This document shows positions 36,968 through 49,577 of a stretch of 64,000 bases of DNA, in pieces (position 1 is the stretch's first letter; each line of letters starts with the position of its first letter). Position numbers and translations under genes: made by a program. The notes under the pieces were generated by a model. It had not been told where the DNA came from, searched no databases, and saw nothing but the letters and a program-made list of their open reading frames with translations. This stretch comes from Stenogyne calaminthoides (lineage: Eukaryota; Streptophyta; Magnoliopsida; Lamiales; Lamiaceae): positions 21,669,853-21,733,852 of the forward strand of contig JBBCBC010000002.1 in assembly GCA_037126765.1 (NCBI GenBank), given 5' to 3'.

Positions 36968-38688
36968 TGTTGGGAAATAAGGGGTGCCCGGATCTATTCG
37001 AGGTGAATTTAAATACATATTTAAATTAATCAATTAATTACTAACATGAATTAATCCTAAATCAATTCAACATAATAATTAAATAAATAAATAAGCAACA
37101 TGCGTATACGTAATCCACGTAAATCCTAAGCATGCGGAATCTAGGAGTTACGAGATTACTTACCTCTTGTAGAGACAACCGTTGAGACGATGGATCAACT
37201 CAAAGAGCCTTCCCAAATATGTCCCACGTCCACGAACGTAATCCGGTGGAAGGATTCTCAACAAACGATTTTAATTTAAAGGAGAAAAATAAAATATTTG
37301 CCACCACCTTTGTGGATTTCTAATTTTTCCAACACATGGAATTGCATTGGGGATGAAAAATTCATCCCCTATTTATAGGACTAGGGGGGACGAAAATTTT
37401 GGTTAAGTTGGGCATTGGAAAATTTCCTTGTTTCTTCCTCAAGATACAATCTAGAATATATCCAATATATTATATTTCCCAAAATATCTCCCAACAAAAT
37501 CTTCTCCTCCTTTCTTGCTCCTCAATTTTCGAAAATTTCATCCAAGTAGGGAAGAAATAAGATCTTTTTCCTTTCTTGAATTTATGGGATAAACTTGTAT
37601 CTCAAGAATACTTATTCCATAAGATATTTCCAAGAAAATCAAGAAAAAATCTTTTTCTCTTTCCTACCTATTTTTTTTCGAAAATTATCATGGAAAAAAT
37701 AGGCAAAATATTTTCTTCTTCTTTTCATTAATTGGACTTTAACTTGGGCTATTTGAGGGGCCTTTAGGAGAATTAAGATTGGACCTCCAATGGGCTATGA
37801 AACTTTAATATTTAGCCAAAATATTATTCAAGCCCATTAATATTAATTTATTCCACTATAAAATTAATATTGAACTATCCATCTTAACCCACATTACGAC
37901 TTCACAATAATATGGCTCCCGGTCATTATTTCCCGTGTTTAAGATTATCTTAGTCCATTAATTAATTAAGCCACTGAACAGACTTTATATTAATTAATAT
38001 CTTTGTCCTTGGAGTAAAGACAGCTCAACATTATTATCCATACCGGAAATAAATTTCCACTTGCAAGATTTGGTATGATAAAGATTCTGAGTCCACCAAG
38101 GGGACAAATCAAGCAAGACGTGCTTGCACACGATTCTCCGTATTAAATCTTAGCAATCATCGTGTAATCAATAATATTGCCCAAGATATAAGGTATCGAA
38201 TCACATTGATTATCTTCCCATCATAAGTCAAAGCAATAGTTATTAATTTCACACGATCCTATTTAAGGAATGGAGATTAAGAAATAACGAACCACTGAGG
38301 TCTAATTCTTGTATATTCAGTACCGAAGAATTTATCCTCCTGTAGGTCCTATTCAGCGCATCATAATGCACTAGTGTAATCTCTTGGTCAAGACAAGCCA
38401 ATCTGAGCCTTACACTTCAACCTTTCATGATGAATTGTTCATTTCCATCTGGGTTGTGAATTTGTACTTAATCACGAGGGACTGTTAATTTGATCTTCTG
38501 TGATCTGGTATCACCAAATTAATTTCAACGTAATACATACTCACTTATCGAACAGGTTTGCAATAAATATATATAACATTCATTTATATTTAGTGTAACA
38601 GTGATAAATAATTTATTTCAGTAAATAAACAAGAAATTCAGTTTGGTTATACAAAGTAAAAAACATAATTTTCAGTATAACCCCAACA
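36968..38688 (-). repeat. 3' LTR of outer copia element
   Basis: 1,721 bp, closely similar to the LTR at 61,712-63,433, with only scattered substitutions in the parts compared. A TATA box (TATAAAT on the minus strand, 37,371-37,377) lies in the expected promoter area. The adjoining purine tract is at 38,689-38,700. Confidence 0.9.
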
Positions 38689-38700
38689 ATATCCCACTTA
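38689..38700 (-). other. Polypurine tract of outer copia element
   Basis: On the minus strand the sequence AAGTGGGATAT ends directly at the LTR, the position of the plus-strand primer in LTR retrotransposons. Confidence 0.7.
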
Positions 38701-38800
38701 TACTCAATGTCTGCTTTTAAGTATACTACAACATGTCTCGTGTTCTATGTGACATCTAATGTCACCTACACGAACCTAATAATATTTCTATCACTTATAC

Positions 38801-39800
38801 TCAAAGCAGATTGACAACGGTCTTGACACCCATTCCTTCCACATGTCTCTCGAATGTACTCTGAGTCAGACCCTTTGTGAATGGATCTGCTAGGTTGTCT
38901 TCAGACGCAATCTTTGCCACCTCTATGTCTCCTCTCTTAACGATTTCTCATATAAGATGGTATTTTCTTTCTATGTGTTTGCTGGCCTTGTGGGCTCTCG
39001 GTTCCCTAGAATTTGCAACTGCTCCGGCGTTATCACAGTAAACCGTGATCGTGCTGGGTAAATCTGGAACGACGTCCAAGTCCACTAGGAAGTTCTTGAG
39101 CCAAACCGCTTCTTTCCCTGCTTCACAAGCAGCTACATATTCGGCTTCCATGGTAGAATCGGCGATGCATTTCTGCTTAACGCTTCTCCATGTCATAGCT
39201 CCTCCCCCCATGCAAAACACACTACCCGAGGTTAATTTTCTGGAGTCTAAATTTGATTGGAAATCTGAGTCCGTGTAACCGACGGGGATTAGACTGTCTG
39301 TGTCCTCTTCAGATACTTCAGAATGTTTTTAACTGCAGTCCAATGCTCTTTCCCGGGGTTGCTTTGATATCTTGCCACCATGCCTACGGCAAAGCAGATA
39401 TCCGATCTCGTGCACAATATTGCATACATGAGGTTTCCTATAGCCGAAGCATAAGGAATGCCCTTCATGTCATCTATCTCCTTTTGTGTCTTGGGACACA
39501 TTTCTTTGGATAGATGGATTTCGTGTCTAAAAGGCACAAAACCTTTCTTGGAATCTTGCATGCTGAATCGCTTTAAAACAGTATCTATATATGAAGCTTG
39601 CGAGAGCCCGATCATTATTTTCTTGCGATCTCGAGTGATCTTGATTCCTAGGATGTGATCGGCTTCTCCTAAGTCCTTCATATCAAATTATTTTGACAGC
39701 CATGCCCTTATGTCTGACAACATCTTTACATCGTTCCCGATGAGCAGAATATCGTCTACGTATAGTACAAAGAATACCAAGGCAGTTCCGTCACGCATCT
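38801..39800 (-). pseudogene. Copia reverse transcriptase C-terminus and RNase H (outer element)
   Basis: RT resumes left of the solo LTR with VFFVLYVDDILLIGN (YVDD catalytic motif, about 39,780-39,735). It continues with MKDLGEADHILGIKI and GNLMYAILCTRSDICFAVG. RNase H has SVKQKCIADSTMEAEYVAACEA and VYCDNAGAVAN (39,220-39,000), and the tail ends VVNLL with a stop at 38,801. A TGA replaces Arg near 38,946. Frame changes at about 39,685 and 39,290 complete the decay. Confidence 0.85.
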
Positions 39801-41810
39801 TGTTGGGAGATGAATTTAATAAAGATATGATTTTGATTAGATCTCAAAACCCCTGAGTATGACATGTTCAGAATAATCTTGATAGTTGAATCAGGATTCA
39901 GTTTTAGAGTATTCAGGATGTTATCGCAAAATGTATAGTCGCCAGATATAGATCAAAGTTAGGATCTCGAAGATTACAAGAACTCGGTAAGGTTACGAAG
40001 AAACCAAAGTTTCGATATGAAACCGGAAGTTTTCAAGACTCAAAGATGAAATCGAGATATCAAGACTCAAGATGAAATCAAGAATCAAGACTTCAAGATG
40101 AAGACTCAAGATATCGGTCCAAGATATCTATGAAGACTCGAAGACGTCAAGACTCGAAGACCTCAAGACTCGTAAGACTCAAGACACGAAGACGTAAGAT
40201 CAAGAATCAAGATCAAGAATATCAAGGCACAAAGAATTATCAAGACTCAAAGAATGTCTTTGAATGCTCAAAGATAAACTCGAATGTTCCGAGACATCGA
40301 AAATATCTATCCAAGGATCAATACTGAAAAGATCGCGATTCCTTAGAAAAATAGATGTTACCCAAGACATTCAAATGCAGAAAAAAGGAACTAAGACAAA
40401 GTGTTGTTAAGGTTATATCAACTCAGAGATTGTAACCAAAAGAGCCGTTGAGTTGTCTACCTTTAAACTGGAAGACAAAAGTCAAAAAGAGGAAGACAAA
40501 GACTGCATCATACCGACAATCGACAACGATAGGTCCTTTGAAAAAGATGTCGAAGTACTAAGTTCGATCGCAAAAAGTGAAGATCGGCTACATGAAAGGC
40601 TATTGCCTAAAACGTGTTAGGGAGTGTCAAACCCTAAATATAGCCATTTCTGACACACCATAAAGAGGAAACTCACGAAGCTATCTCTCCAACGGATAGT
40701 TTTTCAAGAGTGACCTTGGTGTATGCCTATAAATACTTGTGACCTTCTACATTGAAAGGTTACGGGAAATTTGTAAGCAACTCAAGAGCTCAAACTTATT
40801 ATTGCAAGTTGAAGCACTTTCGGCGAGAATTTCCCAAGTGCTTTTAAATCGAATAGAGCTCATTCCACTAAGCCTAGCTTGATAAGATATATCCAAAGCT
40901 TAGTCGAGATATCCTAGCCTTTACTTTGTTCTTTATTGTAAAGGATATCTCATCCTAGTTGGAAACCAACCAAGAAACCCCAAACCCTTTGTAAGGTAGT
41001 TTGAGTGTGATTGTTGGTGAGATTGGAGTTGTAAAGAGTAAGTAAACTACATTGAGGTATTGTAAAGCTCTAGAGAAGAAGTGAGTAATCTATCTTGGAT
41101 GACGAAAAGCTTGTGTGAGTTTTGAGTTAGTAAACTACTGAGAGGTAGTCGAAAACTCAAAATTAGAAAGGTTAGTAAACTACTGAGAGGTAGTCTAAAG
41201 CTTTAGGAAGTGATTAGTGAATTTCTCCGAAAAGATCGGGAGAGTGGGCGTAGGAGCTTGAGTCTCCGAACCACTATAATTTCTTTGTGTTCTTTGCTTT
41301 TTGTTTTTGCTTGATTTATCATTGCATTACTTTGTCTTGAAAGCATATTTTCATCGATATTTGGTTGGAATCAATCCTTTGAAAGTTGCATATAAATTGA
41401 ATCTGACCTAATCACTATTCCATTAAAGGAAGGTTTTCAAAGAAAAGCTTAAAATGAGTATAAACTAAGGGCCAACCATTCAAGACATGTCGAGTAGCTA
41501 GAACGAGATAGTTACCAAACCCGAACTTACTCTTCCGAGGGTTGATTAAGTTATTTATCGATCCAAGCAACTCGGGATCTCTGAAAACTTCGAGGACTCG
41601 GTTGGGATTATCCGAGGTATCCGAAAAAGGCATTTCGGGATCACTTTGTCTCGAGATAGACTTTGACTCAGGCGATTTGTGCTTCTCGGGACCAAATCAT
41701 CGTGACAACAACGACAAAGTCGACCTCGAGAAGAAATTTTTAAAAACACTGAACACGTGTATTCCCCCCCCATACACATGTAAGACTCGTTTGCACCGGG
41801 ACCAACACTT
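39801..41810 (+). mobile_element. Solo LTR of a Sirevirus-like copia element
   Basis: 2,010 bp starting TGTTGGGAGATGAATTT and ending GGGACCAACA, inserted in the RT gene of the outer copia element. The flanks are CATCT (39,796-39,800) and CTTCT (41,811-41,815), a 5-bp duplication with one difference. A TATA box TATAAATA at 40,728-40,735 gives plus orientation. It has no primer site, gag or pol. The start, and the end with its C-run followed by GGGACCAACA, match the plan of the Sirevirus-type LTRs elsewhere in the window. A run of 'aagactcaaga' type short repeats fills 40,030-40,330. It probably formed by recombination between the two LTRs of a full element. Confidence 0.75.
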
Positions 41811-42304
41811 CTTATAAACACAACTTTCAAAATTGTTTTGATCAAAACCGTAGGATTTTATAACATGATCAAAACACTGATTCTAAGCACGGGATGCTTG
41901 CTTCAGCCCGTAAATGGACTTCTTTAGCTTGCAAACCAGATGCTCTTGGCCTTTTCCAATGAAGCCTTCGGGTTGTTGCATATAAATTTCCTCGTCAAGA
42001 CTTCCGTTAAGGAAAGCTGTCTTGACATCCATTTGCCAGATCTCAAAATCTAGGTACGCAGCAATCGACAAGAGAATACGGATGGACTTGAGCATGGCTA
42101 CGGGCGAAAAGGTTTCCTCATAGTCGATCCCTTCTTTCTGAGTGTACCCTTTCGCCACGAGTCTCGCTTTAAAGGTTTCAACCTTTCCGTCCGGTCCCTT
42201 TTTCTCTTGTATACCCACTTGCATCCAATGGGTTTCACCCCATTAGGTGGTTCGACTAACTCCCACACTTTATTGTGATCCATTGAACCCATTTCGACTT
42301 CCAT
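41811..42304 (-). pseudogene. Copia reverse transcriptase, N-terminal part (outer element)
   Basis: RT motifs in order: WELVEPPNGVKPIGCKWVYK, ARLVAKGYTQKEGIDYEETF, LDFEIWQMDVKTAFLNG (first catalytic Asp) and LKKSIYGLKQASR. A TAG in place of Trp follows at about 41,885. The frame then runs to the join with the solo LTR at 41,810, where RT is cut after a YKK motif. Confidence 0.85.
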
Positions 42305-43898
42305 TGCGGTTTGCCAAGATTTTGCATCCTTGTCTTGGATCGCCTAGTTGTAGGACTATGGATCTGATTCCTCTCCTGAGATCAAGTCCGAGGACTCTCC
42401 TATCCCCAAGAATCGCTCGGGTTGCTTAACAAACCTCCCACTACGACGAGGTTCTGGTTGTGTAGGTGTGATGCTTGGTACGTCGTCCTGTACAGTTGGC
42501 AATGGAGTCGGCCCCCTAAGTTCTTCTAAGGTAATCTCTCTTCTAGGCTTTCTATCGTTCATATAGTCTTCTTCCAAAAATCTAAAGTGCGTACTGATTA
42601 CGACCTTTTGATCTTCGAGACCATAGAACATGCATCCCTTTGTTCCTTCGGGGTACCCTATAAACAACCTTAATTCCGAACTTGCATCCAATTTACCAGC
42701 TTCCTTATCCAACACGTATGCCAGACACTCCCAGATCCTCATGTGTCCTAAGCTGGGCTTGCGCCCTGTCCACAATTCTTTAGGGGTTTTGGGAACCGAT
42801 TTAGATGGCACTAAGTTTAGAATATAAGCTGTTGTTTGCAAGGCATAACCCCAGAACGATTTTGGTAAATCCGCATAACTCATCATTGACCTTACCATTT
42901 CTAGAAGCGTTTTGTTTCTTCGTTCTGCAACCCCATTTTGTTGAGGGGTACCGGGTGCAGTCAACTGGGATGCAATCCCTTCATCCGACAGGTAGTTCAA
43001 AAATTCATCGCAGAGGTATTCGCCTCCATGATCAGATCATAGAAACTTGATACTCTTTTCCTTATGATTCTCTACTTAAGCTTTAAATTCTTTGAATTTA
43101 TCAAAGGTCTCAGATTTATGCTTCATTAGGAAAACGTACCCATAGCGTGAGTAATCATCAATAAACGTAACGAAATACTCGTAGTCACCTCTAGCTTTGA
43201 TTTTCATTGGACTACACACATCGGTGTGAACGATCTCCAACACTTCTTTAGCTCTAAGCCCCTTGGCTCCAAATGACCTCTTGGTCATCTTACCCTCCAA
43301 ACATGATTCGCAAGTTGGAAATGGTACAATCAGGAGGGACTCCAATGAACCATCTTAGACCAACCTTTGGATCCTCTTCGGGTTAATATGACCTAATCTT
43401 AGGTGCCAAAGAAGTGTCTCGTTCACATTGGTCGAATGTTTCCTTTTATTACTTGAAACAATAGATATGTTATAGGATGTATTCTGTGAGTGATGTGCAC
43501 AGTTAATAATATAGAGATTGTTCCGTAAAGTTCCATGAGATAACCACATCGTTATGAAAAATAATGACATTTTTATTAAAACGAACAGAATATCCATCAG
43601 CAAATAGTTTTGAAACATAAATAAGGTTTTTGCGAAAAATAGGAACATAAAGAACATCTCTTAAAATTAAACTTTTGTCTTCAAAATACAGGTGCACGTC
43701 TCCCATTGCTTCAGCTGCCACTCTCATAGCATCGCCTAGCGTGATGAGGATCTCTCTTCCACTAAGTTGCCGGGTCCGCTTGAACCCCTGTAATGTGAAA
43801 CAAACATGATCAGTGGACCCCGTATCAATTACCCACGAATGGGTAGCATACGCCGCTAAACAAGTTTCAACAACTAGTGCGTGAGAATTACCTTTCTT
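42305..43898 (-). pseudogene. Copia protease and integrase (outer element)
   Basis: The protease active site DTGS lies in SWVIDTGSTDHVC near 43,845-43,810. Integrase follows with an H-H-C-C zinc finger (HLRLGHINPKR to CESCLEGK, about 43,410-43,280). The DDE core has HTDVCSPM (about 43,235), DDYSRYGYV (43,160) and SDHGGEY (about 43,035-43,010), then NGVAERRNKTLLE. The copia-specific C-terminal part is in 43,000-42,356. A TGA replaces an Arg codon just before SDHGGEY, and frames shift near 43,350 and 42,350, so the polyprotein is broken. Confidence 0.85.
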
Positions 43899-44134
43899 TC
43901 AATTCCTTTTGGGTTTAGAACAGGCTGACCTCCAATGTCCCTTTTCACCGCAGTTAAAACACTTCCCCTTAGCCGGTTTCTTTACTCCTCCCTCCCTCTT
44001 CACCCTTCCTTTGCCCTTGGCAACGCTTGAGTTAGCTTCACTTTTGGCATTCTTCTTCTTCTTACCTCCTTTTGGTCTAGAAGAGGTAGATGGACCAGCT
44101 GCCGCTAAAGCTTGGCTGCTCTCTCCTAATATTC
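43899..44134 (-). pseudogene. Copia gag, C-terminal part with zinc knuckle (outer element)
   Basis: Continuing gag beyond the inserted element, the minus strand has a Lys-rich basic stretch (GGKKKKNAKSE) and a single CCHC knuckle, CFNCGEKGHWRSAC, at about 43,961-43,920. That knuckle packages RNA in retroelement gag proteins. The first codons of the open frame starting at 44,198 belong to the inserted LTR, not to gag. Confidence 0.8.
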
Positions 44135-45914
44135 TGTAGGTCCCGAACGGGTTTTGTGAGGGTGGAAGTCTAGAGGGGAGGGGTGAATAGACTTCCAAAA
44201 CTTTTTGTGCGGATTAGGTGTGAACTGCAGATTGCCCGATCAGAGTGTTAGTGTATCAGTTTAGACTGATGTTCAATCTTACTGAGTGCCTAAGGGCAGA
44301 TCAGCTTGATATCTGTCAGTTTAACTGAATGGTGCGGAAGCTTGTTTTAACCCGTGTGAACAACCAATTGACTAAGGTGTCAATCTGATCAGATCAGTTT
44401 CTTGGTGCAGACTGAGCTTAACTTAGAATATGTATGCTGTTTTAAACTCAGTTGTGTGAATAGTGTAAAGCAATAAGAAAGCAAGTAAATGCACACAAGA
44501 CTTTTTATAATGGTTCAGACGAAACCCATCCTACGTCCACTCTTCCCTTAACACAGGGGAACCTTAACCGAACTTAACCTGCGGGACTTATACCCCTCAC
44601 GGGATGGCCGAGATGTTTACCGAGTTCTCACTCTACAGACTTAACCTGCGGGACTTATATCCTTCAAAGGATGGCCGAGATGTTTATTGAGTTCACACTC
44701 TACAGATGTTTATCGAGTTCACACTCAACAGATGTTTATCGAGTTCACACTCAACCGAACTAGAAATCAGAAAACTAGAATCCCTAGTCTGAAATCTTCC
44801 GGGAAAAACTTAACCTAACTTGCGTTTGGGTAAAGAATGTTTGAGGGTTCCAACTGGAAATCTATCCTGGTGTTTTAGGTAGCCAAAATGATAGTGGATA
44901 GGATTTCTTGCTAAGAACTAATGGGATGAACACTCTAAGAATAATCTTCAAATATAGTGTTCTTTGAGCGGAGATTTTCTTTGTAGCTTTAGCTTTCTTT
45001 TTGCGGTGTTTCCGTGTTTCGTTCTTTTGCTAGTTGTCTCTCTTGTCTTCAATTGACAAGCAATCCCATTTTATAGACCTCGAAATCAAAGAGTCGTTGG
45101 AGAGCAATTTGAATTTTTGGGCTATACTAGGTAGGTTGTAGGATATGATTGTGGCGTGCTCCGATTATCGGCGCGTGGTCGTAGGCATCATTAGCGCCAT
45201 TTTTTGTCCATGAGTCGTATCCGCATTGTCGGCTCTTTTTTGTGCACGTGTCGCTTTCTCCGCCCTTGGCGGCACTTCGTAAATTTATCCGTTGACGATT
45301 GATATTCCTTTTGTAGAAGATCGTCTTATGCGGTGTATCTTTTAGATTGTTACCGGTGTGTGGTGACTTGATCGTATGGCGATCGATCTACCTTGTTGAG
45401 TCTTCGGATGCACATTGTCTTAGCTCAATATCGGGACCTGGCGATATAGGTCTTGGTCTTTTGATCTTGGTGTCTACGAGCCTCGGTGTATTGATCATCT
45501 TGAGTCTTGAGTTTATTCTTTGAGTCTTGAGTTTATCCGAGTCTTGAGTTCATCCGAGTCTTGATGTCTCTCCGAGTCTTGATGTCTATCGAGTCTTGAG
45601 TTCATCCGAGTCTTGAGTTCATCCGAGTCTTGATGTCTTCTTGTCTTCACCTGATCTTCTGACTTCTTGTGTTCTGATTTGTGCTTAGTCTTTTGATCAT
45701 TTGACCTTATCTGGGTCATCTGATACTTCGATCTGACCTATACATATTGAGTTCCCCCTCAATATGTGACCTATCTTTTACATCGGCTATCTATACATTT
45801 AAATTTGGTCATCTTAATCGATTCTAAGTCATCGATTCATTCTAATGTGTCCGTGGTCCTATTACAACTTTGTTTTGGAACTTCCATCAAAACTAAATTA
45901 CAGATTTCCCAACA
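44135..45914 (-). repeat. 3' LTR of nested Sirevirus-type element
   Basis: 1,780 bp starting TGTAGGTCCCGAACGGG and ending TTCCCAACA on the plus strand. It is nearly identical to the other LTR over its first 900 bp, but has many small differences between about 45,080 and 45,720, mostly where the other copy has CAG or CTG. The TATA box is at 45,068-45,075 on the minus strand. Confidence 0.88.
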
Positions 45915-45944
45915 ATTTCCCCCTTTTTGATGGAACCAAAACAC

Positions 45945-48900
45945 TTAATCACACTTAATCATAAAAACAGATACCATGAATGGAAATGTAGATAATGTAA
46001 ACAGTACATACCTCAGAAGACAATGAGATGTTGTCTTAGAATAAATGAGATGGAATATTTCATTCAGATAGGTGTGTGCATTGTAGAATACATGAAAAGC
46101 GTACCTATCATCTGATTCCAAGTTGTCTTCTTCAGGTGTACTTGAACATTTGTAGTTCTTTGGGGATGCCAAACATCCTGTACATCCTTTGCATTAGTTT
46201 GTCCAACTCTTCTCTTCTATGGATTCCTCATTTTTCAGCAAGTCCATAGTAGATATTCTTGAATTTAACAGGATTTAGCTTGTTGTCTGGACGCAAAGGT
46301 GGAAGGAGTATTTCAAAGGGTGGAGTTTCTGGTATTAGTGACATGATCTTGCCTTCTTTCATCATTGTCTGGTAGAAGTCTGGATACTTTGTTTCTAACC
46401 AGTTTCGAAATTCATCATCATTCTCAGTCTGATCTTGATGAATTGGAATCTTCTCCAGGATGTAGACGTCACATAACCATTCTCCTCTCGATCCGATCCC
46501 ATGCAGAAGCAGATCTTGCCGTCTGTGAGAGGATGCCTTTAACAGTGTCGGAAGGGCATTCTTCTCCCCAAGCAATCTCCTCAATTGCGGCGACCGTTCT
46601 TCCTCTTCCTTTGGATGTAGCGATGTTGATCCCTTAGCCTCTGCTAACCGATTCTTGATTGCGGCCTCTCTTATTCTCTGTCTTATGCGCTCTTGAACTT
46701 GTTCAGAGTCATCGCTTTTGGTGGAGAATAGTTAGCCTTGTCTCGATCTTCATGATTTCTTTCATTATCTTGCCTTTGCCTTTCTTTCTTCTCGAGTGTC
46801 TTTCGGGGTTCATCTTGTTCATCTTCTTGACTAATTTCATAAGCGAGTTCAAGGCTCTTGGCTTTGATCATCGATTTCCATTCTTTTACGAGCGAGCGAA
46901 GAAAAATCTTCAATTTTGTCGACTCTGGCGGTAACCTCACGAAAAGAGCACTTTTACGCTTTCGGCGATCTCTTTGCTATGTTGCTCCACAGTTTCTTTC
47001 ATTTCCGAAGCGAGATCGGTAGATGAAGTGGTGACAAGTCGAATCTGATGGTTTTTGGTAGAGATGAAAAAAGTTACCAAGCGTATGCGAGTCTTTTTTC
47101 TTTCTTCTCTTTATTCTCTTTTCCTTCCCTTTTTGGTTTCATCAAAGAGGTTGGACATCTTCTTGATTGAGAGCAATTAATTGCCGTTAGATCTCTCTCT
47201 CGAGTTCCTCGACTACAAGAGAGTGATCCGAAGCAGTGGCGAAAAATCTTGAGGATTATAGAAGCGTCGAGAGAAGCGGTTTAGATTTCTGTCTTGCTCG
47301 ATTTCTATAGAAGCTAGAAAATGTTTCCAACCCATATCCAAGTGGTTGTTGGTTTTGTCAAGGATGCCTGACACTTTCCAAAAGTACTGTGGTTGCGATT
47401 GAGCATCTCTGTCATGCGGCGAGAGTTTGTCGACCGAGTTTGAGCTTCTCAACAAGAGGATATACTAGTTGCATTACTTGACAAGGATGTCATTGTGCAT
47501 CCTAACTGTGTGACCGTTCCTTGTCAACTAGTTTTGCTTGCTCATCTTTCAAAACACTTCATCGGATCTGTAAAGGTATTTGCGAATTTGTCTTCAAATG
47601 CAGCCTTGATCCCATCCTGAATCTTCTGAGTATGATGATCTAGGGTATCAGAGCTCATCGTAGCAGTCTGTTAAGATGTTGAATCCTTGCCAAGTCGGGT
47701 CTCATCTGCAGCACCCATTCTTGGTTCATCGGCAGCTCCCTCATGATCTGTAGGAGGTTGAACGGTTTCCTTCCTGTTATCAGCAATACCGAACCTTACG
47801 TGAATTAACCATCTGATTTCATCATCAGATGCCAATTCAACAACACTTTCAATCCCAGCATTGTTTAGACATTTCAACTCCAAGTCTACAAAGAAATCTG
47901 ATCTCAGAGTTGTCATTAGAATCAGAAATTCTTCAATGCTTTTCAGTCTGATATCCCTCCAGAACACTATCTCTTCTATCTGTTGCTGGATGTTGATCTA
48001 ATTCAGGGCATAGATCCAGCAGATACTCCTTGATCTGTTGCTTCATTATCCTTATGATGGAGCTTTTACGGAGCAGTGAAGCAAGCCGCGGTTACGGTAT
48101 TGAAGGGATTATGAGAGCGGACACTTCGACTTGTTGGATCTCTCAGGTTCTTGAGACTTGATTAGGGATTGGGATGTTTGTAGTTCAGGTTTGTTTTCAG
48201 CGTGTTGAGGGTGTTCAGTTTCCTGAACGGGTTCATTGATTGGTGGTGGGAGATGTTGGTGATCTGATAGGCAAGGGTGAGGGTGAGAAGGTTTTGTGGG
48301 GAGAGGATGGTGGTGATGACTTTTGAGGAGAGGGTGATGGCGATTTGGAAGTGGGCGTTGGCGATCTTTCTCTTTGGAAGATCTTGGTGAGAGGCAGAGA
48401 ATCAGATGGTGATTCTTCCTCAGATTGCTCCACTTCTGTCCCTCTGACAGATTTCTCTCCTTCTGCTGCGATCATCTGCTCTTCCCTTTCTTCTCTGATA
48501 GTTGGCTCAGAGCGGACTGCTATCTCTTCTTCTGATCTTACTTGCATCAGATCCTTCGTTCTCGACTTTGTCATGCGAACTTGGAAGCGATTTTGAGAGG
48601 AGATGAGACTCTCTTCTGACGTTTCCACAGAGCATCTGGTTTCTTGGCCAGATCCTTCCTCTTCATCCTCTTCTCTGGAATGGCCTTTTCCTGCACTTCA
48701 GACGATGCAATTGCCTTATCTTTTCCCTTCTTTTCTCCCTTGGGTTTGGGCACATAAGGAGTTGGATCCTCATCAGATTGTCCAGGTAGGGACTCATCTT
48801 TGCCCAATATGGCCTTGTGCTTTGCTTGGTATATCTTTGCTCCATTCTCGATCCATTTATAATTCTGTGGCAGCTTATCTGACAGAATGATAGAGATTTT

Positions 48901-49577
48901 GTGTATGAATGAGCACTTGGAAGATAAGCACACTTCATTGCTCTGGGTCAATTCGAACTTCCCGGAATCTTTTCTCAGTCTTGCTTTGACCATACCCAAC
49001 CAATCGATGTCTGAAGCCTTCTTGATTAGTGTAGCCATGACACTTATCTTGTATAAAGGATTGATCAAGATCAGAGGTTGAGCACATGATCACCTTCCGA
49101 ACAATTTCAAGAAGAAGATGACATTTTCTTTGGATAGGAGGCTTTGGCGTTAAATCGTGTTCTCCTTATTTCTTTGGTCTCAACGGCTTCGGCTTCAAGA
49201 AATTCCTTTTCTCCTACATCGATCGTGTAGGTCTCTAGATTGATGCTTCCTCGAGTTAGGCGAATATCCTCGGAGATCGTCATTCGACACTCGCACTTCC
49301 AAATCCTCCAATCAAGAAATCAAGGCCAAACATCAATGTCTTCATCCCTCTGTAGATTGTAGAGAAACTCCAGAGCTTCATGTGCGTGGATGATGTTCTG
49401 ATGTGTAGAGCAATAGCGTTCAAGTCCACGCGCTCGCAAGCACTCCAGAATTTCCAGCGATTCAGGGTCTGAGGTGATGGTGAAGACTACGTACTTTTCA
49501 TCAATGATGTCTTTCTTCATCGATGAAAAATTGCAGAACTTTTTCCCTTGGCCCGGTCGTGGGATAAGATATGCCAT
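45945..49577 (-). pseudogene. Third ORF (env-like position) of nested Sirevirus-type element
   Basis: Between pol and the 3' LTR, in sense orientation, several open segments appear to be one broken gene. They are 49,577-49,320 (starts MAYLIPRPGQGK), 49,068-48,571 (SDKLPQNYKWIENGAKIYQ, then a Lys-rich tract), 48,628-48,233 (acidic, then Ser/Pro-rich SPSPQKSSPPSSP), 47,967-47,671 (FWRDIRLKSIEEFLILM), and 46,940-46,683 (charged coiled coil). The last parts are 46,584-46,228 and 46,172-45,945. A minus-strand TATA box at 49,925-49,932 lies about 350 bp ahead of the first Met. Sireviruses often carry an env-like ORF here, but I see no clear signal peptide or membrane anchor, so envelope function is not supported. 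Similar proteins in plants are annotated only as transposon-related. Confidence 0.55.

Noticed and set aside
40030..40330. Array of 'aagactcaaga' strings, considered as a CRISPR or satellite
   Set aside because: Units are very short, irregular and without spacers. They lie within a solo LTR, and similar 'gagtcttcag' runs occur in the nested element's LTRs, so they are part of LTR structure.
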